64,000 nucleotides of DNA from Anaerozeibacter quisquiliarum (GTDB taxonomy: Bacteria; Bacillota; Clostridia; Christensenellales; Aristaeellaceae): assembly GCA_051162045.1 (NCBI GenBank), contig JBISDI010000021.1. One strand, written 5' to 3'. A program made the translations under genes and the position numbers. Position 1 is the first letter of the stretch. Every line of letters begins with the position of its first letter. Of the stretch, positions 37,145-46,278 are shown one piece after another. The notes under the pieces are model-generated. The model saw only the letters and a list, made by a program, of their open reading frames with translations, was not told the origin of the DNA and did no database searches.

Positions 37145-38353
37145 ATGAAGAAACTGGTCGTGCTCCTGCTGGCGGTCTTGCTCGCGATTGCGCCCTTTAC
37201 TGTCTTGGCGGAGGGCGTCACGCTGACCATGGGCTCCTGGCGCAACACCGACGCCGCCATGGTCGACGCCCTGCTCGCCAAATACAAGGAACTCACCGGC
37301 GTGACGATCGTGTTCGAGCCCACTCAGTCCTCCCAGTACAACTCGGTGCTGCGCCTGCAGCTCGACTCGGGCACCGGCCCGGACCTCTACTATTCCCGCT
37401 CCTACGCCACCGGCGAGGAGCTCTATACCGCGGGCTTCTCAATGGATTGCTCGGACGTCGCGGGCGTGAAGGACAACTTCGCGGCCACCAGCCTCGAGCC
37501 CTGGACCGCCGCCGACGGCAAGCTGTTCGCGGTGCCTTTCGCGGCTGTGTCCCAGCCGATCTATTACAACAAGACGATCTTCGCCGACAACGGCATCACC
37601 GAACTGCCTCAGACGTATGAGGAATTCATCGCCATGTGCCAGAAGCTCAAGGACAACGGCGTGACGGTGTTCGCCAACGGCATCGCCTCCAACTGGGACA
37701 TCCTGGAGTGTGTGCTGCTGGGCATGATCCCCAACTACATCGACTCCAAGGGTCGTGTCGCCTACGAAACCAAGGAAAAGAAGTTCAACGATCCCCAGTT
37801 CGTCGAGATTCTCGAGGATTTCGCGAAGCTGGTTCCGTTCCTGCCCGAGAGCTTTGAGGCGATCGATAACGACAATGCCAACGTGTACTTCGGCATGGGC
37901 AACGCCGCGATGCTGATCGACGGTTCTTGGAGCTGCGGCCCGCTCAAGGACGAATACGACACCGACTGGGGCACCATGACCTTCCCCGCGCCCGCGGGCA
38001 AGACGGCCGGCGTGTGCTTCCACCCCGACATGGGCATCACCGGCAACAACGCCACCAAGCACCCCGAGGAAGTCAAGGCCTTCCTCGCCTGGCTGGCCAC
38101 GCCCGAAGGCGCGCAGATCACCGCGGACTACCTGCCCGCCGGCTTCTTCCCGATGATAAACGCCCCCATCACCTTTAAGAACGAGCGCGTGACCGACATC
38201 CTGGCCCTCAACCAGGGCAAGACGCTCGACGCCCGCTTCATCTGGCCCAAGATGATGGACTACTACACGCCGATGGTTGAGCAGCTCAACGCCATCTGCC
38301 GCGGCGAGACCACCCCGCAGGCCGCCGCCGACACCCTGGCAGCGCTGCAATAG
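37145..38353 (+). CDS. Sugar ABC transporter substrate-binding protein
   Basis: A 402-residue extracellular solute-binding protein of family 1. The signal peptide is MKKLVVLLLAVLLAIAPF with a likely cleavage after VLA; no lipobox cysteine is present. The body shows GTGPDLYYSRS, the hinge VPFAAVSQPIYYNKTIF and GNAAMLIDGSW. Coupled to two permeases and a GH38 mannosidase, it probably binds a mannose-containing oligosaccharide (inference). AAGGAGG precedes ATG 37145. Confidence 0.9.
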   Translation: MKKLVVLLLAVLLAIAPFTVLAEGVTLTMGSWRNTDAAMVDALLAKYKELTGVTIVFEPTQSSQYNSVLRLQLDSGTGPDLYYSRSYATGEELYTAGFSMDCSDVAGVKDNFAATSLEPWTAADGKLFAVPFAAVSQPIYYNKTIFADNGITELPQTYEEFIAMCQKLKDNGVTVFANGIASNWDILECVLLGMIPNYIDSKGRVAYETKEKKFNDPQFVEILEDFAKLVPFLPESFEAIDNDNANVYFGMGNAAMLIDGSWSCGPLKDEYDTDWGTMTFPAPAGKTAGVCFHPDMGITGNNATKHPEEVKAFLAWLATPEGAQITADYLPAGFFPMINAPITFKNERVTDILALNQGKTLDARFIWPKMMDYYTPMVEQLNAICRGETTPQAAADTLAALQ

Positions 38354-38365
38354 GGTCGTACATAT

Positions 38366-38400
38366 GAGAGGGGCGGGCTCACGCCTCGCCTCTCTTATTT
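38366..38400 (+). terminator. Intercistronic hairpin after the binding-protein gene
   Basis: GAGAGGGGCGGGC pairs with GCCTCGCCTCTC and is followed by TTATTTTT. It is probably a partial terminator that lets the binding protein be made in excess over the permeases. Confidence 0.6.
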
Positions 38401-38417
38401 TTATAGGAGGGATGCTG

Positions 38418-39356
38418 ATGACGGCGAAGTCTTACACCGCGCTGGGCCGGGGAGGCGGCAGCATCAACCCCAGCGGGGGATACTGGATGCGCTACATCCT
38501 GCCCGCACTCACGGTATACCTGGTGTTTATGGCGTATCCGTTGCTGGACTCGGTGCGCCTTTCGCTTTATTCGGGTACCACCGGCGCACGCGAATTCGTG
38601 GGTTTCGCCAACTACGTGCGGCTGTTCACCGATCCCGTGGTTTCGCTCAGGTTCTGGACGGCGTTCAAGAATACCTGGGTGTTTTTCGCCTATCACATGA
38701 TTTTGCAAAATGCGCTGGGCATTCTGTTCGCGGTCATCCTCACCAACCGCACGATGCGGGGCCGTTCGTTCTATCAAGCGGTGATCTTCATCCCCTGCAC
38801 GATCGCGGTCCTGGTTACGGGCTACCTGTTCAAACTGATGCTGAACCCGATCTGGGCCGGCGCGACGCTCAAGAAGATAGGGCTGGGGTTCCTGGTGCGC
38901 TCCTGGCTGGGCGAAACGGGAACGGCGCTGTCGGTGGTGTCGCTGGTGTCGGTCTGGCAGTGGGTCGGCATCCCGACGATGATGTTCGTCGCCGGATTCC
39001 AGAACATCTCGGACGACCTGATCGAGGCCGCGTCCATCGAGGGCGCAAACACCTGGCAGCAGTTTACCCGGATCAAGCTGCCGCTGATCCTGCCGGTGGT
39101 GGGCATGATCGCCGTATTGACCTTCGTCGCCAACTTCAACGCCTTCGACGCGGTGTACTCGATGGAGACGCCCGACGGCGCGCCCAACTACACCACCGAC
39201 CTCATCGGCACGCTGTTCTACCGTTACGGCGTCGCGGGGCAGCACCCGGTGGGCATCCCGGAGCCCGGCGTGGGCGCTGCGATCGCCACCTCGGTCTTCG
39301 CAATGCTGCTCTTGGGCGTCATCCCCACGCTGAGCCTGACGCAGGGGAGGGAATGA
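38418..39356 (+). CDS. Sugar ABC transporter permease (MalF/UgpA type)
   Basis: A 312-residue permease with six predicted membrane helices and the EAA loop EAASIEGANTWQQFTRIKLP, which docks the ATPase. ATG 38418 is chosen because GGAGG at 38406-38410 gives proper spacing; the earlier ATG at 38412 is too close. The cognate ATPase is not in the window, so an MsmX-like shared ATPase is presumed. Confidence 0.9.
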   Translation: MTAKSYTALGRGGGSINPSGGYWMRYILPALTVYLVFMAYPLLDSVRLSLYSGTTGAREFVGFANYVRLFTDPVVSLRFWTAFKNTWVFFAYHMILQNALGILFAVILTNRTMRGRSFYQAVIFIPCTIAVLVTGYLFKLMLNPIWAGATLKKIGLGFLVRSWLGETGTALSVVSLVSVWQWVGIPTMMFVAGFQNISDDLIEAASIEGANTWQQFTRIKLPLILPVVGMIAVLTFVANFNAFDAVYSMETPDGAPNYTTDLIGTLFYRYGVAGQHPVGIPEPGVGAAIATSVFAMLLLGVIPTLSLTQGRE

Positions 39357-39357
39357 C

Positions 39358-40209
39358 ATGAAAAGCGAAAAAAAGTTCCGGTCCATGCGGATCGAGAACC
39401 TGCACATCCCCTCGCACATCGTGCTGGTCATCTGGTCGCTGATCGCGATGTTCCCGGTGTGGATCCTGCTGATTAACACCTTCAAGACCCGCAAGGACAT
39501 TTACGGCAACCCCTTCGGCATCCCGACCAGCTGGACGCTCGAAAACTACCGGTCGGTTACGTCGGACAGCAACTTTTTCAATTACTTCCGCAACAGCTTG
39601 CTGGTGGTGGTCGTCTCACTCGCGCTGATTCTGATGCTGGGCTCGCTGTGCGCCTTTGCGCTCGCCCACTGGCGGACGCGGACATCCCGCGTCATCTACT
39701 TCGCCATCATCATCGGCATGATGCTGCCCATCAAGATCGCCACGATCCGGCTGCTGGAAATGATGAAGGCATTCGGGTTGCTCAACATGCTCTGGAGCCT
39801 GTTCCCGGTGTACACCGCCATGGGCATCCCGACGGCCATCTTTATCCTGACCGAGTTCATCCGCGGCTTGCCCGGCGAACTGTACGACGCGGGTTACATG
39901 GATGGCGCCAGCCGCTTCAAGATCTATTGGAAGATCGTAATGCCGCTGATCCGCCCGGCGCTGGCGACGGTCGCCATCTACAACCTCGTGCCCATCTGGA
40001 ACGATTTGTGGTTCCCGCTGATCTTCATCAACCTCGAGAGCCAGAAGACGGTGCTGCTGGCCGTGACCAAGCTGCAGGGCCAATACACCACCGACTGGCC
40101 GAAGCTGCTGGCGCTGCTGTCTCTGTCGGCGCTGCCGGTCATCCTGCTGTACCTGACCATGTCCAAGCAGTTCATCCGCGGCCTGACGGCCGGGGCGGTA
40201 AAGGGGTAG
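39358..40209 (+). CDS. Sugar ABC transporter permease (MalG/UgpE type)
   Basis: A 283-residue permease with six helices and the EAA segment LYDAGYMDGASRFKIYWKI. It starts right after the preceding stop (GAATGACATG) with GGAGGGAATG upstream. It pairs with the preceding permease to form the channel. Confidence 0.9.
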   Translation: MKSEKKFRSMRIENLHIPSHIVLVIWSLIAMFPVWILLINTFKTRKDIYGNPFGIPTSWTLENYRSVTSDSNFFNYFRNSLLVVVVSLALILMLGSLCAFALAHWRTRTSRVIYFAIIIGMMLPIKIATIRLLEMMKAFGLLNMLWSLFPVYTAMGIPTAIFILTEFIRGLPGELYDAGYMDGASRFKIYWKIVMPLIRPALATVAIYNLVPIWNDLWFPLIFINLESQKTVLLAVTKLQGQYTTDWPKLLALLSLSALPVILLYLTMSKQFIRGLTAGAVKG

Positions 40210-40254
40210 CCGAATTATACGGGTAAAGGGCCGATCAAAGGAGGAACCACCTAT

Positions 40255-43200
40255 ATGATGTTGCACCAACTGGACGCGCGGGTAAGACGCATGCTCTCGG
40301 AACTCAAGGGGCTGATCGCGCGGGAGAGCGTGGCGGTCGAAGGTATCGAAACCGCTCCGCGCGGCTCCGGGGACTTCCGGGCGTTTGACAACGGCTCCGA
40401 GTGGTCGAAGGACGATCCCTGGCAGGTGTTCCGCTTTACGGCGCGCGTGCCGCAAGGCTTCCGGGGCCGGGTCAAGCTGTGCGTCAAGACCGGGCGCGAA
40501 GGGCTGTGGGAGGCGGTCAACCCGCAAATCCTGGTCGCCATCAACGGGCGGGTCGAGTCGGCGTTCGACACGCGCCATCCGTCGATCGTGCTGCAGGAGC
40601 GAGCGCAGCCCGGCGCGGCTTTCGACGTGCGGTTCGAGGCCTATGCCCAGCCGCCCGAGAAAGGGCAGGTCTACCCGGTGCTGGACGTGCGCCTGTGCGA
40701 CACCGACTGGGCGCTCGAGCAGCTGTGCTACGACATCGAGAACCCCTATGCCGCCGCGATCATGATGCCCGAGGGCGAGCGTGAGCGCGAGGTGACGCTG
40801 GAGGTGCTCGCCCGCGCGCTCGACCGGCTCGACCTGCGCGAGCCCTGGAGCGAGGCGTTTGAGCGGTCGGTCGGGGAGGCGCGCGCCTACCTGAAAACAG
40901 AATACTATGACGCGCGCGCCGCGCTTCAGCCGGTGGCGGTGGCCGACTGCGTGGGGCATACCCACATCGACGTAGCCTGGCTGTGGGACATCGAGCAGAC
41001 GCGCCACAAAGCCGCGCGCAGCTTCGCCACGGTACTGAACCTGATGGACCGCTACCCGGAATACAAGTTTATGTCGAGCCAGCCGGCGCTCTATCAGTAC
41101 GTCAAGGAGGATCAGCCCGAGCTGTACGAGCGCATCAAGGCGCAAATCGCGGCGGGCCGCTGGCAACCCGAGGGCGGCATGTGGCTGGAGGCCGACTGCA
41201 ACCTGACGAGCGGCGAATCGCTGGTGCGGCAGTTCCTGCACGGCCAGGAATTCTTTGAAAGGGAATTCGGAAAGCGTTCAAGGGTACTGTGGCTGCCCGA
41301 CGTGTTCGGCTACTCGGCGGCGCTGCCCCAAATCATGAAGGGCGCGGGCATCGACTACTTCATGACCACCAAGATCAGCTGGAACGAGTACAACCTGCTG
41401 CCCTACGACACCTTCGTGTGGCGGGGCATCGACGGCAGCGAGGTGCTGACCCACTTCTCGCCGGCGCGCGAGTTCAACGAGCAGATCCACGACGGCCTCG
41501 CGCACTACACCACCTATAACGCGCTGATCGACCCCTCGAACATCCGGGGCGGCTGGCAGCGCTTCCAGCAGAAGGGGCTGGACGGCGAGTTCCTGGTCAG
41601 CTACGGCTACGGCGACGGCGGCGGCGGCCCCACCGACTGGATGCTGGAAAACGCGCGGCGCATGAAAACCCCGCTGCCCGGCGTGCCGGTCGTGAGACAA
41701 ATGCACCCGCGTGAGTTCTTCGAGGCGCTGGAGAAGCGGGTGAAGGGCGATCCCCGGCTGCCGGTGTGGTCGGGCGAGCTGTACCTGGAATACCACCGCG
41801 GCACCTACACCGCCGTGGCCAAGAACAAGCTGGGCAACCGCAAGACCGAACTTGCGCTGCGCGACGCCGAATTCCTGTGCGCGGCGGCGGCGCGGGCCGG
41901 CCTGCCCTACCCCGCCGAAGCGCTCCACGGCATCTGGCAGGACGCGCTGACGCTGCAGTTCCACGACATCCTGCCCGGCTCGTCGATCAAGAAGGTCTAC
42001 GAGGACTCCGACGAGACCTACGCCCGGCTGGGCCGGGAACTGAAGGACATCCGCGCGGACGCGCTGCGGGCGCTGTCCGAGGCGGACGCAAACTACGTGA
42101 GCTTCGTCAACACCCTGTCCCACCGCCGCGACGACGTGGTCTGGTTCGACGCGCCCGAATGGGTCGGGTCGCTGCGCGGGCCGGACGGCGCGCTCACCCC
42201 GGTGCAGCGCGTGGAGGGGCAATGCTGCGCCTTTGTGCGCGGCCTTGAGCCCTTCTCGATCACGCCATTCGAGCTGTGCGCGGATGAGGTGCAGTCCGAA
42301 TCCGTCTCGGTCTCGGCCGACGGCTTTGAGACATCCTCGTTCATCGGGGCGTTTGACGGCGCGATGCGCATCGCGCGGCTGTACGACAGGCGCGCCCGGC
42401 GCGAGTTGGTGAAGGCCGGCGAGGCGCTGAACCGCATCGTCTGTTACGAGAACAAGCCCCACAACTACGACGCGTGGGACATCAACATCTACTACGACCG
42501 CCGCCATTGGGATGTGGACGCGGTGGACGGCGTGGAAGTCGTATCCTGCGGGCCGGTGTGCGCGCGCATAAAAGTGCGCTACCGCTACATGCGTTCCATG
42601 ATCGAGCAGCGGATCACCGTCTACCGGGATTTAGGCCGCATCGACTTCGACACACAGGCCGACTGGCGGGAGAAGCAGTATCTGCTCAAGGCGCACTTCC
42701 CGGTCGACGTATTCTACAACGAGGCGACGTTCGACGTGCAGTACGGCAATGTGCGCCGCGCGACCCACCGCAACACCAGCTGGGACGCGGCGCGCTTCGA
42801 GGTGTGCGCCCACAAGTGGGTGGACGCCTCCGAGGACGGTTACGGCGTGAGCCTGCTCAACGACTGCAAGTACGGCCACAGCGTGGACGACAGGGGCATC
42901 GCGCTGACGTTACTCAAAAGCAGCACGCACCCCGACCCCGACGCCGACCAATGCGCGCATGTTTTCACCTACAGCCTGATGCCCCACGAAGGCAACTGGC
43001 GCGAGGCGGGCACGCAGGACATGGCGCTTAAGCTGAACATCCCGGTGATCGCCTGCGAAGGCCGGCGCTCCGTTGTGCCCCCGTTCGCATCGGTGGATGC
43101 GCCCAATGTGCTGATCGAGGTCGTCAAACAGGCGGCGGACGGCAGGGGCCTAATCATCCGCCTGTACGAGTTCTTCGGCCGGCGTACGCCGGATGTCCGG

Positions 43201-43338
43201 TTGACGCTGGGCTTTGACGCGACCTCCATTCGCGCATGCAACCTGCTGGAAGACGACCAAGGCGAAGTCGCCCAAAATACCCGAACCGCGGCCTTCTCCC
43301 TGCGCCCCTACGAGATTAAGACGTTGCGCATCCTTTGA
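40255..43338 (+). CDS. Alpha-mannosidase, glycoside hydrolase family 38
   Basis: A 1027-residue retaining mannosidase. The metal pair is in GHTHIDVAWLW (H235-x-H237-x-D239) and the nucleophile is Asp349 in LWLPDVFGYSAALPQ; a third metal ligand is likely in QFHDILPGSSIKKV. The N-terminal ~230 residues form a GH38 accessory domain and the C-terminal ~450 a beta-sandwich. No signal peptide, so it acts in the cytoplasm on imported sugars. GGAGG lies about 11 bases before ATG 40255; ATG 40258 is an alternative. It is the last gene of the operon. Confidence 0.94.
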   Translation: MMLHQLDARVRRMLSELKGLIARESVAVEGIETAPRGSGDFRAFDNGSEWSKDDPWQVFRFTARVPQGFRGRVKLCVKTGREGLWEAVNPQILVAINGRVESAFDTRHPSIVLQERAQPGAAFDVRFEAYAQPPEKGQVYPVLDVRLCDTDWALEQLCYDIENPYAAAIMMPEGEREREVTLEVLARALDRLDLREPWSEAFERSVGEARAYLKTEYYDARAALQPVAVADCVGHTHIDVAWLWDIEQTRHKAARSFATVLNLMDRYPEYKFMSSQPALYQYVKEDQPELYERIKAQIAAGRWQPEGGMWLEADCNLTSGESLVRQFLHGQEFFEREFGKRSRVLWLPDVFGYSAALPQIMKGAGIDYFMTTKISWNEYNLLPYDTFVWRGIDGSEVLTHFSPAREFNEQIHDGLAHYTTYNALIDPSNIRGGWQRFQQKGLDGEFLVSYGYGDGGGGPTDWMLENARRMKTPLPGVPVVRQMHPREFFEALEKRVKGDPRLPVWSGELYLEYHRGTYTAVAKNKLGNRKTELALRDAEFLCAAAARAGLPYPAEALHGIWQDALTLQFHDILPGSSIKKVYEDSDETYARLGRELKDIRADALRALSEADANYVSFVNTLSHRRDDVVWFDAPEWVGSLRGPDGALTPVQRVEGQCCAFVRGLEPFSITPFELCADEVQSESVSVSADGFETSSFIGAFDGAMRIARLYDRRARRELVKAGEALNRIVCYENKPHNYDAWDINIYYDRRHWDVDAVDGVEVVSCGPVCARIKVRYRYMRSMIEQRITVYRDLGRIDFDTQADWREKQYLLKAHFPVDVFYNEATFDVQYGNVRRATHRNTSWDAARFEVCAHKWVDASEDGYGVSLLNDCKYGHSVDDRGIALTLLKSSTHPDPDADQCAHVFTYSLMPHEGNWREAGTQDMALKLNIPVIACEGRRSVVPPFASVDAPNVLIEVVKQAADGRGLIIRLYEFFGRRTPDVRLTLGFDATSIRACNLLEDDQGEVAQNTRTAAFSLRPYEIKTLRIL

Positions 43339-43368
43339 CGACACATCCCAAGTTAAAGGGCACAGAAA

Positions 43369-43400
43369 GAGTCCGCATGTCAAGGCATACGGACTTTTTT
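43369..43400 (+). terminator. Terminator after the GH38 gene
   Basis: AGTCCG-CATG pairs with CAT-ACGGACT around TCAAGG, and TTTTTT follows. Confidence 0.85.
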
Positions 43401-43404
43401 GTGA

Positions 43405-43613
43405 CAAGCGAGCTTCATAAAGGCTCCGGCTGTAAACCAATTTGCGCAGCTGGACAACGACGCCTCGGGCCTGACGTGCGAGGATGTGCTGCGCGAAGCG
43501 TTTTCCCGCACATTTGAAATCGGCGCGGAGATTGAAAGAACTCACGCCGGCATGGAGGCGGACGATTTAGGCCGATGTTCCCTTCCCATGGACGGATTTG
43601 CGAAAAATTACTG
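43405..43613 (+). pseudogene. Orphan coding fragment, unidentified
   Basis: An open stretch of about 69 codons with no start, beginning after a stop at 43402 and ending at 43613. It reads with coding-like composition, including LTCEDVLREAFSRTFEIGAE and ERTHAGMEADD. I cannot name the family. It lies directly after a terminator and before the promoter of the next operon, so it is most likely the tail of a destroyed gene. Chance openness in GC-rich DNA cannot be excluded. Confidence 0.4.
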
Positions 43614-43629
43614 ACAGTACCAAAAAGTA

Positions 43630-43659
43630 TAGACAACGATCCCGCGTGTCTGCTATAAT
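43630..43659 (+). promoter_or_regulatory. Promoter of the FecCD-XdhC operon
   Basis: TAGACA (43630-43635) and a perfect TATAAT (43654-43659) with an 18-base spacer. A CACGTTATTCTTGCGC stretch follows before the first gene; no riboswitch is seen. Confidence 0.7.
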
Positions 43660-43701
43660 ACTGCCACGTTATTCTTGCGCAAATATAACGAATTTCGTCG
43701 T

Positions 43702-44754
43702 ATGGGTTGGAAAATGGGCGATCGAAAGGCGACGGTGAACGCAAAACGGTTGAAAAGCCCGCGGCGGGTACTTTTGCTCCTCTCCGCGGTGTTGTTTGGC
43801 GTCATTCTTATTTCCTTCTCGCTGGGGCGTTACGGCGTGCCCGTCGGACAGGTCGCCAGGATTCTGATCGACCGCGTGGTCCCGCTGACGCAGAACTGGA
43901 CCGGCCCGATGGAGATAGCGGTTATCAACGTCCGTTTGCCGCGCATTCTGATGGCATGCTTGGTCGGCTGTTGCCTCTCCGCGGCAGGAGCGTCCTATCA
44001 AGGCGTGTTTCACAATCCAATGGCCTCACCGGACATCTTGGGGGCATCCAGCGGCGCGGCGTTCGGCGCGGCGCTCGCAATCCTCCTGGGAGGTTCAACC
44101 CGGACGATCATGGTCGCGGCCTTTATTGTGAGCATGGTCACCGTATGCGCGGTATACCTGATCGCGCAGCGCGCGCCGGGCCTGAGGGTGGTGAACCTGA
44201 TCCTTGCGGGTATCATGATCGGCTCCCTCTTAACGGCGGGCGTCTCCTACATCAAGCTGGTGGCGGATCCCACCAACGAGTTGCCGCAGATCACCTACTG
44301 GCTGATGGGCAGTCTCTCTGGCGCAAAGCTGAAGGATGTGGCATTCATATTCGTTCCAATGGCACTTGGGCTGATTCCGCTGTATCTTCTGCGCTGGCAG
44401 ATCAACCTGCTGACGCTGGGAGACGAGGAGGCCCGCGCTCTCGGAGTCAACACGAACCTCCTGAGGTTTTTTGTTATCGTGTGCTCGACGCTGGGCACTG
44501 CGGCCAGCGTGTCGGTTAGCGGCATGATCGGCTGGGTTGGACTGGTCACCCCGCACCTATGCCGAAAGCTCGTCGGCAGCAACTACCGGTATCTGATGCC
44601 CGCCTCGTTTTTAGCGGGCGCGGCGTTTCTGTTGGTGGTGGACGATGTGTCGAGGAACCTCCTGGCGGTTGAGATTCCCATCGGGATTCTGACGGCCTTC
44701 ATCGGCGCGCCGTTCTTCGTGTACCTGATTGTGCGGCGGGAGAAGACGCTGTGA
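43702..44754 (+). CDS. FecCD/BtuC-type ABC transporter permease
   Basis: About 350 residues and roughly ten predicted helices, starting after a positively charged N-terminus. Family motifs are RLPRILMACLVGCCLSAAG, NPMASPDILGASSGAA and GWVGLVTPHLCRKLVG. Such permeases import iron chelates, cobalamin, heme, or molybdate (MolB type). ATG 43702 or 43714 could be the start; neither has a strong ribosome site. Its stop overlaps the GTG of the ATPase. Confidence 0.9.
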   Translation: MGWKMGDRKATVNAKRLKSPRRVLLLLSAVLFGVILISFSLGRYGVPVGQVARILIDRVVPLTQNWTGPMEIAVINVRLPRILMACLVGCCLSAAGASYQGVFHNPMASPDILGASSGAAFGAALAILLGGSTRTIMVAAFIVSMVTVCAVYLIAQRAPGLRVVNLILAGIMIGSLLTAGVSYIKLVADPTNELPQITYWLMGSLSGAKLKDVAFIFVPMALGLIPLYLLRWQINLLTLGDEEARALGVNTNLLRFFVIVCSTLGTAASVSVSGMIGWVGLVTPHLCRKLVGSNYRYLMPASFLAGAAFLLVVDDVSRNLLAVEIPIGILTAFIGAPFFVYLIVRREKTL

Positions 44755-45530
44755 GTATCGAGGTCAGAAACCTGGATTTTTCCTACGGTGCGCATGTCGT
44801 GTTGCGGGATGTGGGGTTTTCTGCCCCGGACGGAGGACTCTTGGCGGTGCTGGGCCCCAACGGCGCTGGCAAGACCACGCTGTTCAAGTGTATCCTCGGG
44901 ATTCTGCGCCACTACGACGGTTCCATCCGGGTAGACAGCGCCGACGCGCGGGCGCTTTCTCCACGAGCGCTTGCCCACCGCATTGCCTACATCCCGCAGG
45001 CGCAGGCACAGGCCTTCGGCTACTCGGCACTGGAGATGGTCGAGATGGGCACCTCCCATGGCGTATCGCCGGTATCGGTGCCGGGGTTTCGGGAAGCGGA
45101 AGCGGCCCGTGAGGCACTGGAGCGGCTGAAGATCGGCCATCTGGCGGAGGCGACCTTTGCGCATTTATCCGGCGGCGAGCGGCAACTGGTCTTGATCGCA
45201 CGGGCGCTGGCGCAGAACGCCCGGACGCTTCTCATGGACGAGCCCACCGCGTCTCTCGACTACGGCAACCAGAACCGGGTGCTGCAGGTGGTCCGCGGCC
45301 TTGCGGATGAAGGGTATGCGGTCGTGATGTCGACCCATAACCCCCAGCACGCACTGTGGTACGCGGACGCAGCGCTTGCGCTTTCGAACAGCCGGGTCGC
45401 GGCGTTTGGCGCGCCGGAGGATATCGTGAACGCCGGCCTGATCGAAACGCTCTATGGCGTCCGTGCAAGGATGATCGAGACGGAAACGGGACCGTTGATC
45501 GCGCCGGTGGTTTTCGGGAGGGGCCGGTGA
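44751..45530 (+). CDS. ABC transporter ATP-binding protein (FecE/BtuD type)
   Basis: A 259-residue ATPase with Walker A GPNGAGKTTLF, signature LSGGERQLVLIARAL, Walker B TLLMDEPTASLD and the H-loop in MSTHNPQHAL. GTG 44751 overlaps the permease stop. Its own TGA shares one base with the following ATG. It energises the FecCD-type permease. Confidence 0.94.
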   Translation: MSIEVRNLDFSYGAHVVLRDVGFSAPDGGLLAVLGPNGAGKTTLFKCILGILRHYDGSIRVDSADARALSPRALAHRIAYIPQAQAQAFGYSALEMVEMGTSHGVSPVSVPGFREAEAAREALERLKIGHLAEATFAHLSGGERQLVLIARALAQNARTLLMDEPTASLDYGNQNRVLQVVRGLADEGYAVVMSTHNPQHALWYADAALALSNSRVAAFGAPEDIVNAGLIETLYGVRARMIETETGPLIAPVVFGRGR

Positions 45531-46261
45531 TGTTCGACTGGACTGAGGACGTGATTCGCTTCCGCCGCGATGCGGCGGCATACACTGGGTTTGAAGAAAA
45601 GATTGCAGAGCGCATCGCGCCGTATTTACCTAAGAACGCGCGCGTGTGCGACGCGGGCTGCGGACTGGGGTACCTTTCGCTGGCGCTGGCGGCTCGCTGC
45701 GCCCGCGTGACCGCGGTGGACCTGTCGGAGGCGGCGCTTTCCGTGCTCCGGGAGAACGCCCGCATCCGGGATATCGCCAATCTGGATATCCTTCAAGGCA
45801 ACGTGTTCTCCATGGAACCTGCGGAGAGGTACGACGCGATGGTTTTCTGTTTCTTCGGCCGAACGGTTGAAATCCTCCGGGTGGTCAAGGCCCAGTGTCC
45901 AGGGAAGGCAGTGCTCATCAAGAAAAACTGGACGGCGCACCGGTTTTCGCTTGCAGACCGACCGCTCAAGCGGTTCACTTTTTCCGATACGCTTCAAGAA
46001 CTGGACGCGCTGGGCGTGCCCCATTGGTCCGAGGCATTCCCGCTGGACATGGGTCAACCGTTCCGATGTGTTGAGGACGCAGCGCGGTTCTTCCAGCTAT
46101 ATGGCTGGGACCCGGAGGGAGCATCCGTGAACCCGGAGGATGTCATAGGGCGACTCCAAAGCACGGATTCAAAGGAGTTCCCGTATTACCTGCCGGCCAA
46201 TTGTACGCCGGGCCTGATCGTGCTGGATGCGGAAGCGATTCCCGATTCCATAGAACCTTGA
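45530..46261 (+). CDS. Class I SAM-dependent methyltransferase
   Basis: A 243-residue soluble protein with a Rossmann methyltransferase core: CDAGCGLGYLSLALAA (motif I), AVDLSEAAL (motif II) and YDAMVFCFFGRT. The C-terminal part is unassigned. It is translationally coupled to the ABC ATPase and precedes the binding protein gene, so it is embedded in a transporter operon. It may modify a metal-chelating ligand or the imported compound (inference); nothing here shows the substrate. Confidence 0.85.
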   Translation: MFDWTEDVIRFRRDAAAYTGFEEKIAERIAPYLPKNARVCDAGCGLGYLSLALAARCARVTAVDLSEAALSVLRENARIRDIANLDILQGNVFSMEPAERYDAMVFCFFGRTVEILRVVKAQCPGKAVLIKKNWTAHRFSLADRPLKRFTFSDTLQELDALGVPHWSEAFPLDMGQPFRCVEDAARFFQLYGWDPEGASVNPEDVIGRLQSTDSKEFPYYLPANCTPGLIVLDAEAIPDSIEP

Positions 46262-46278
46262 AATTGGGGGGAAGAGAA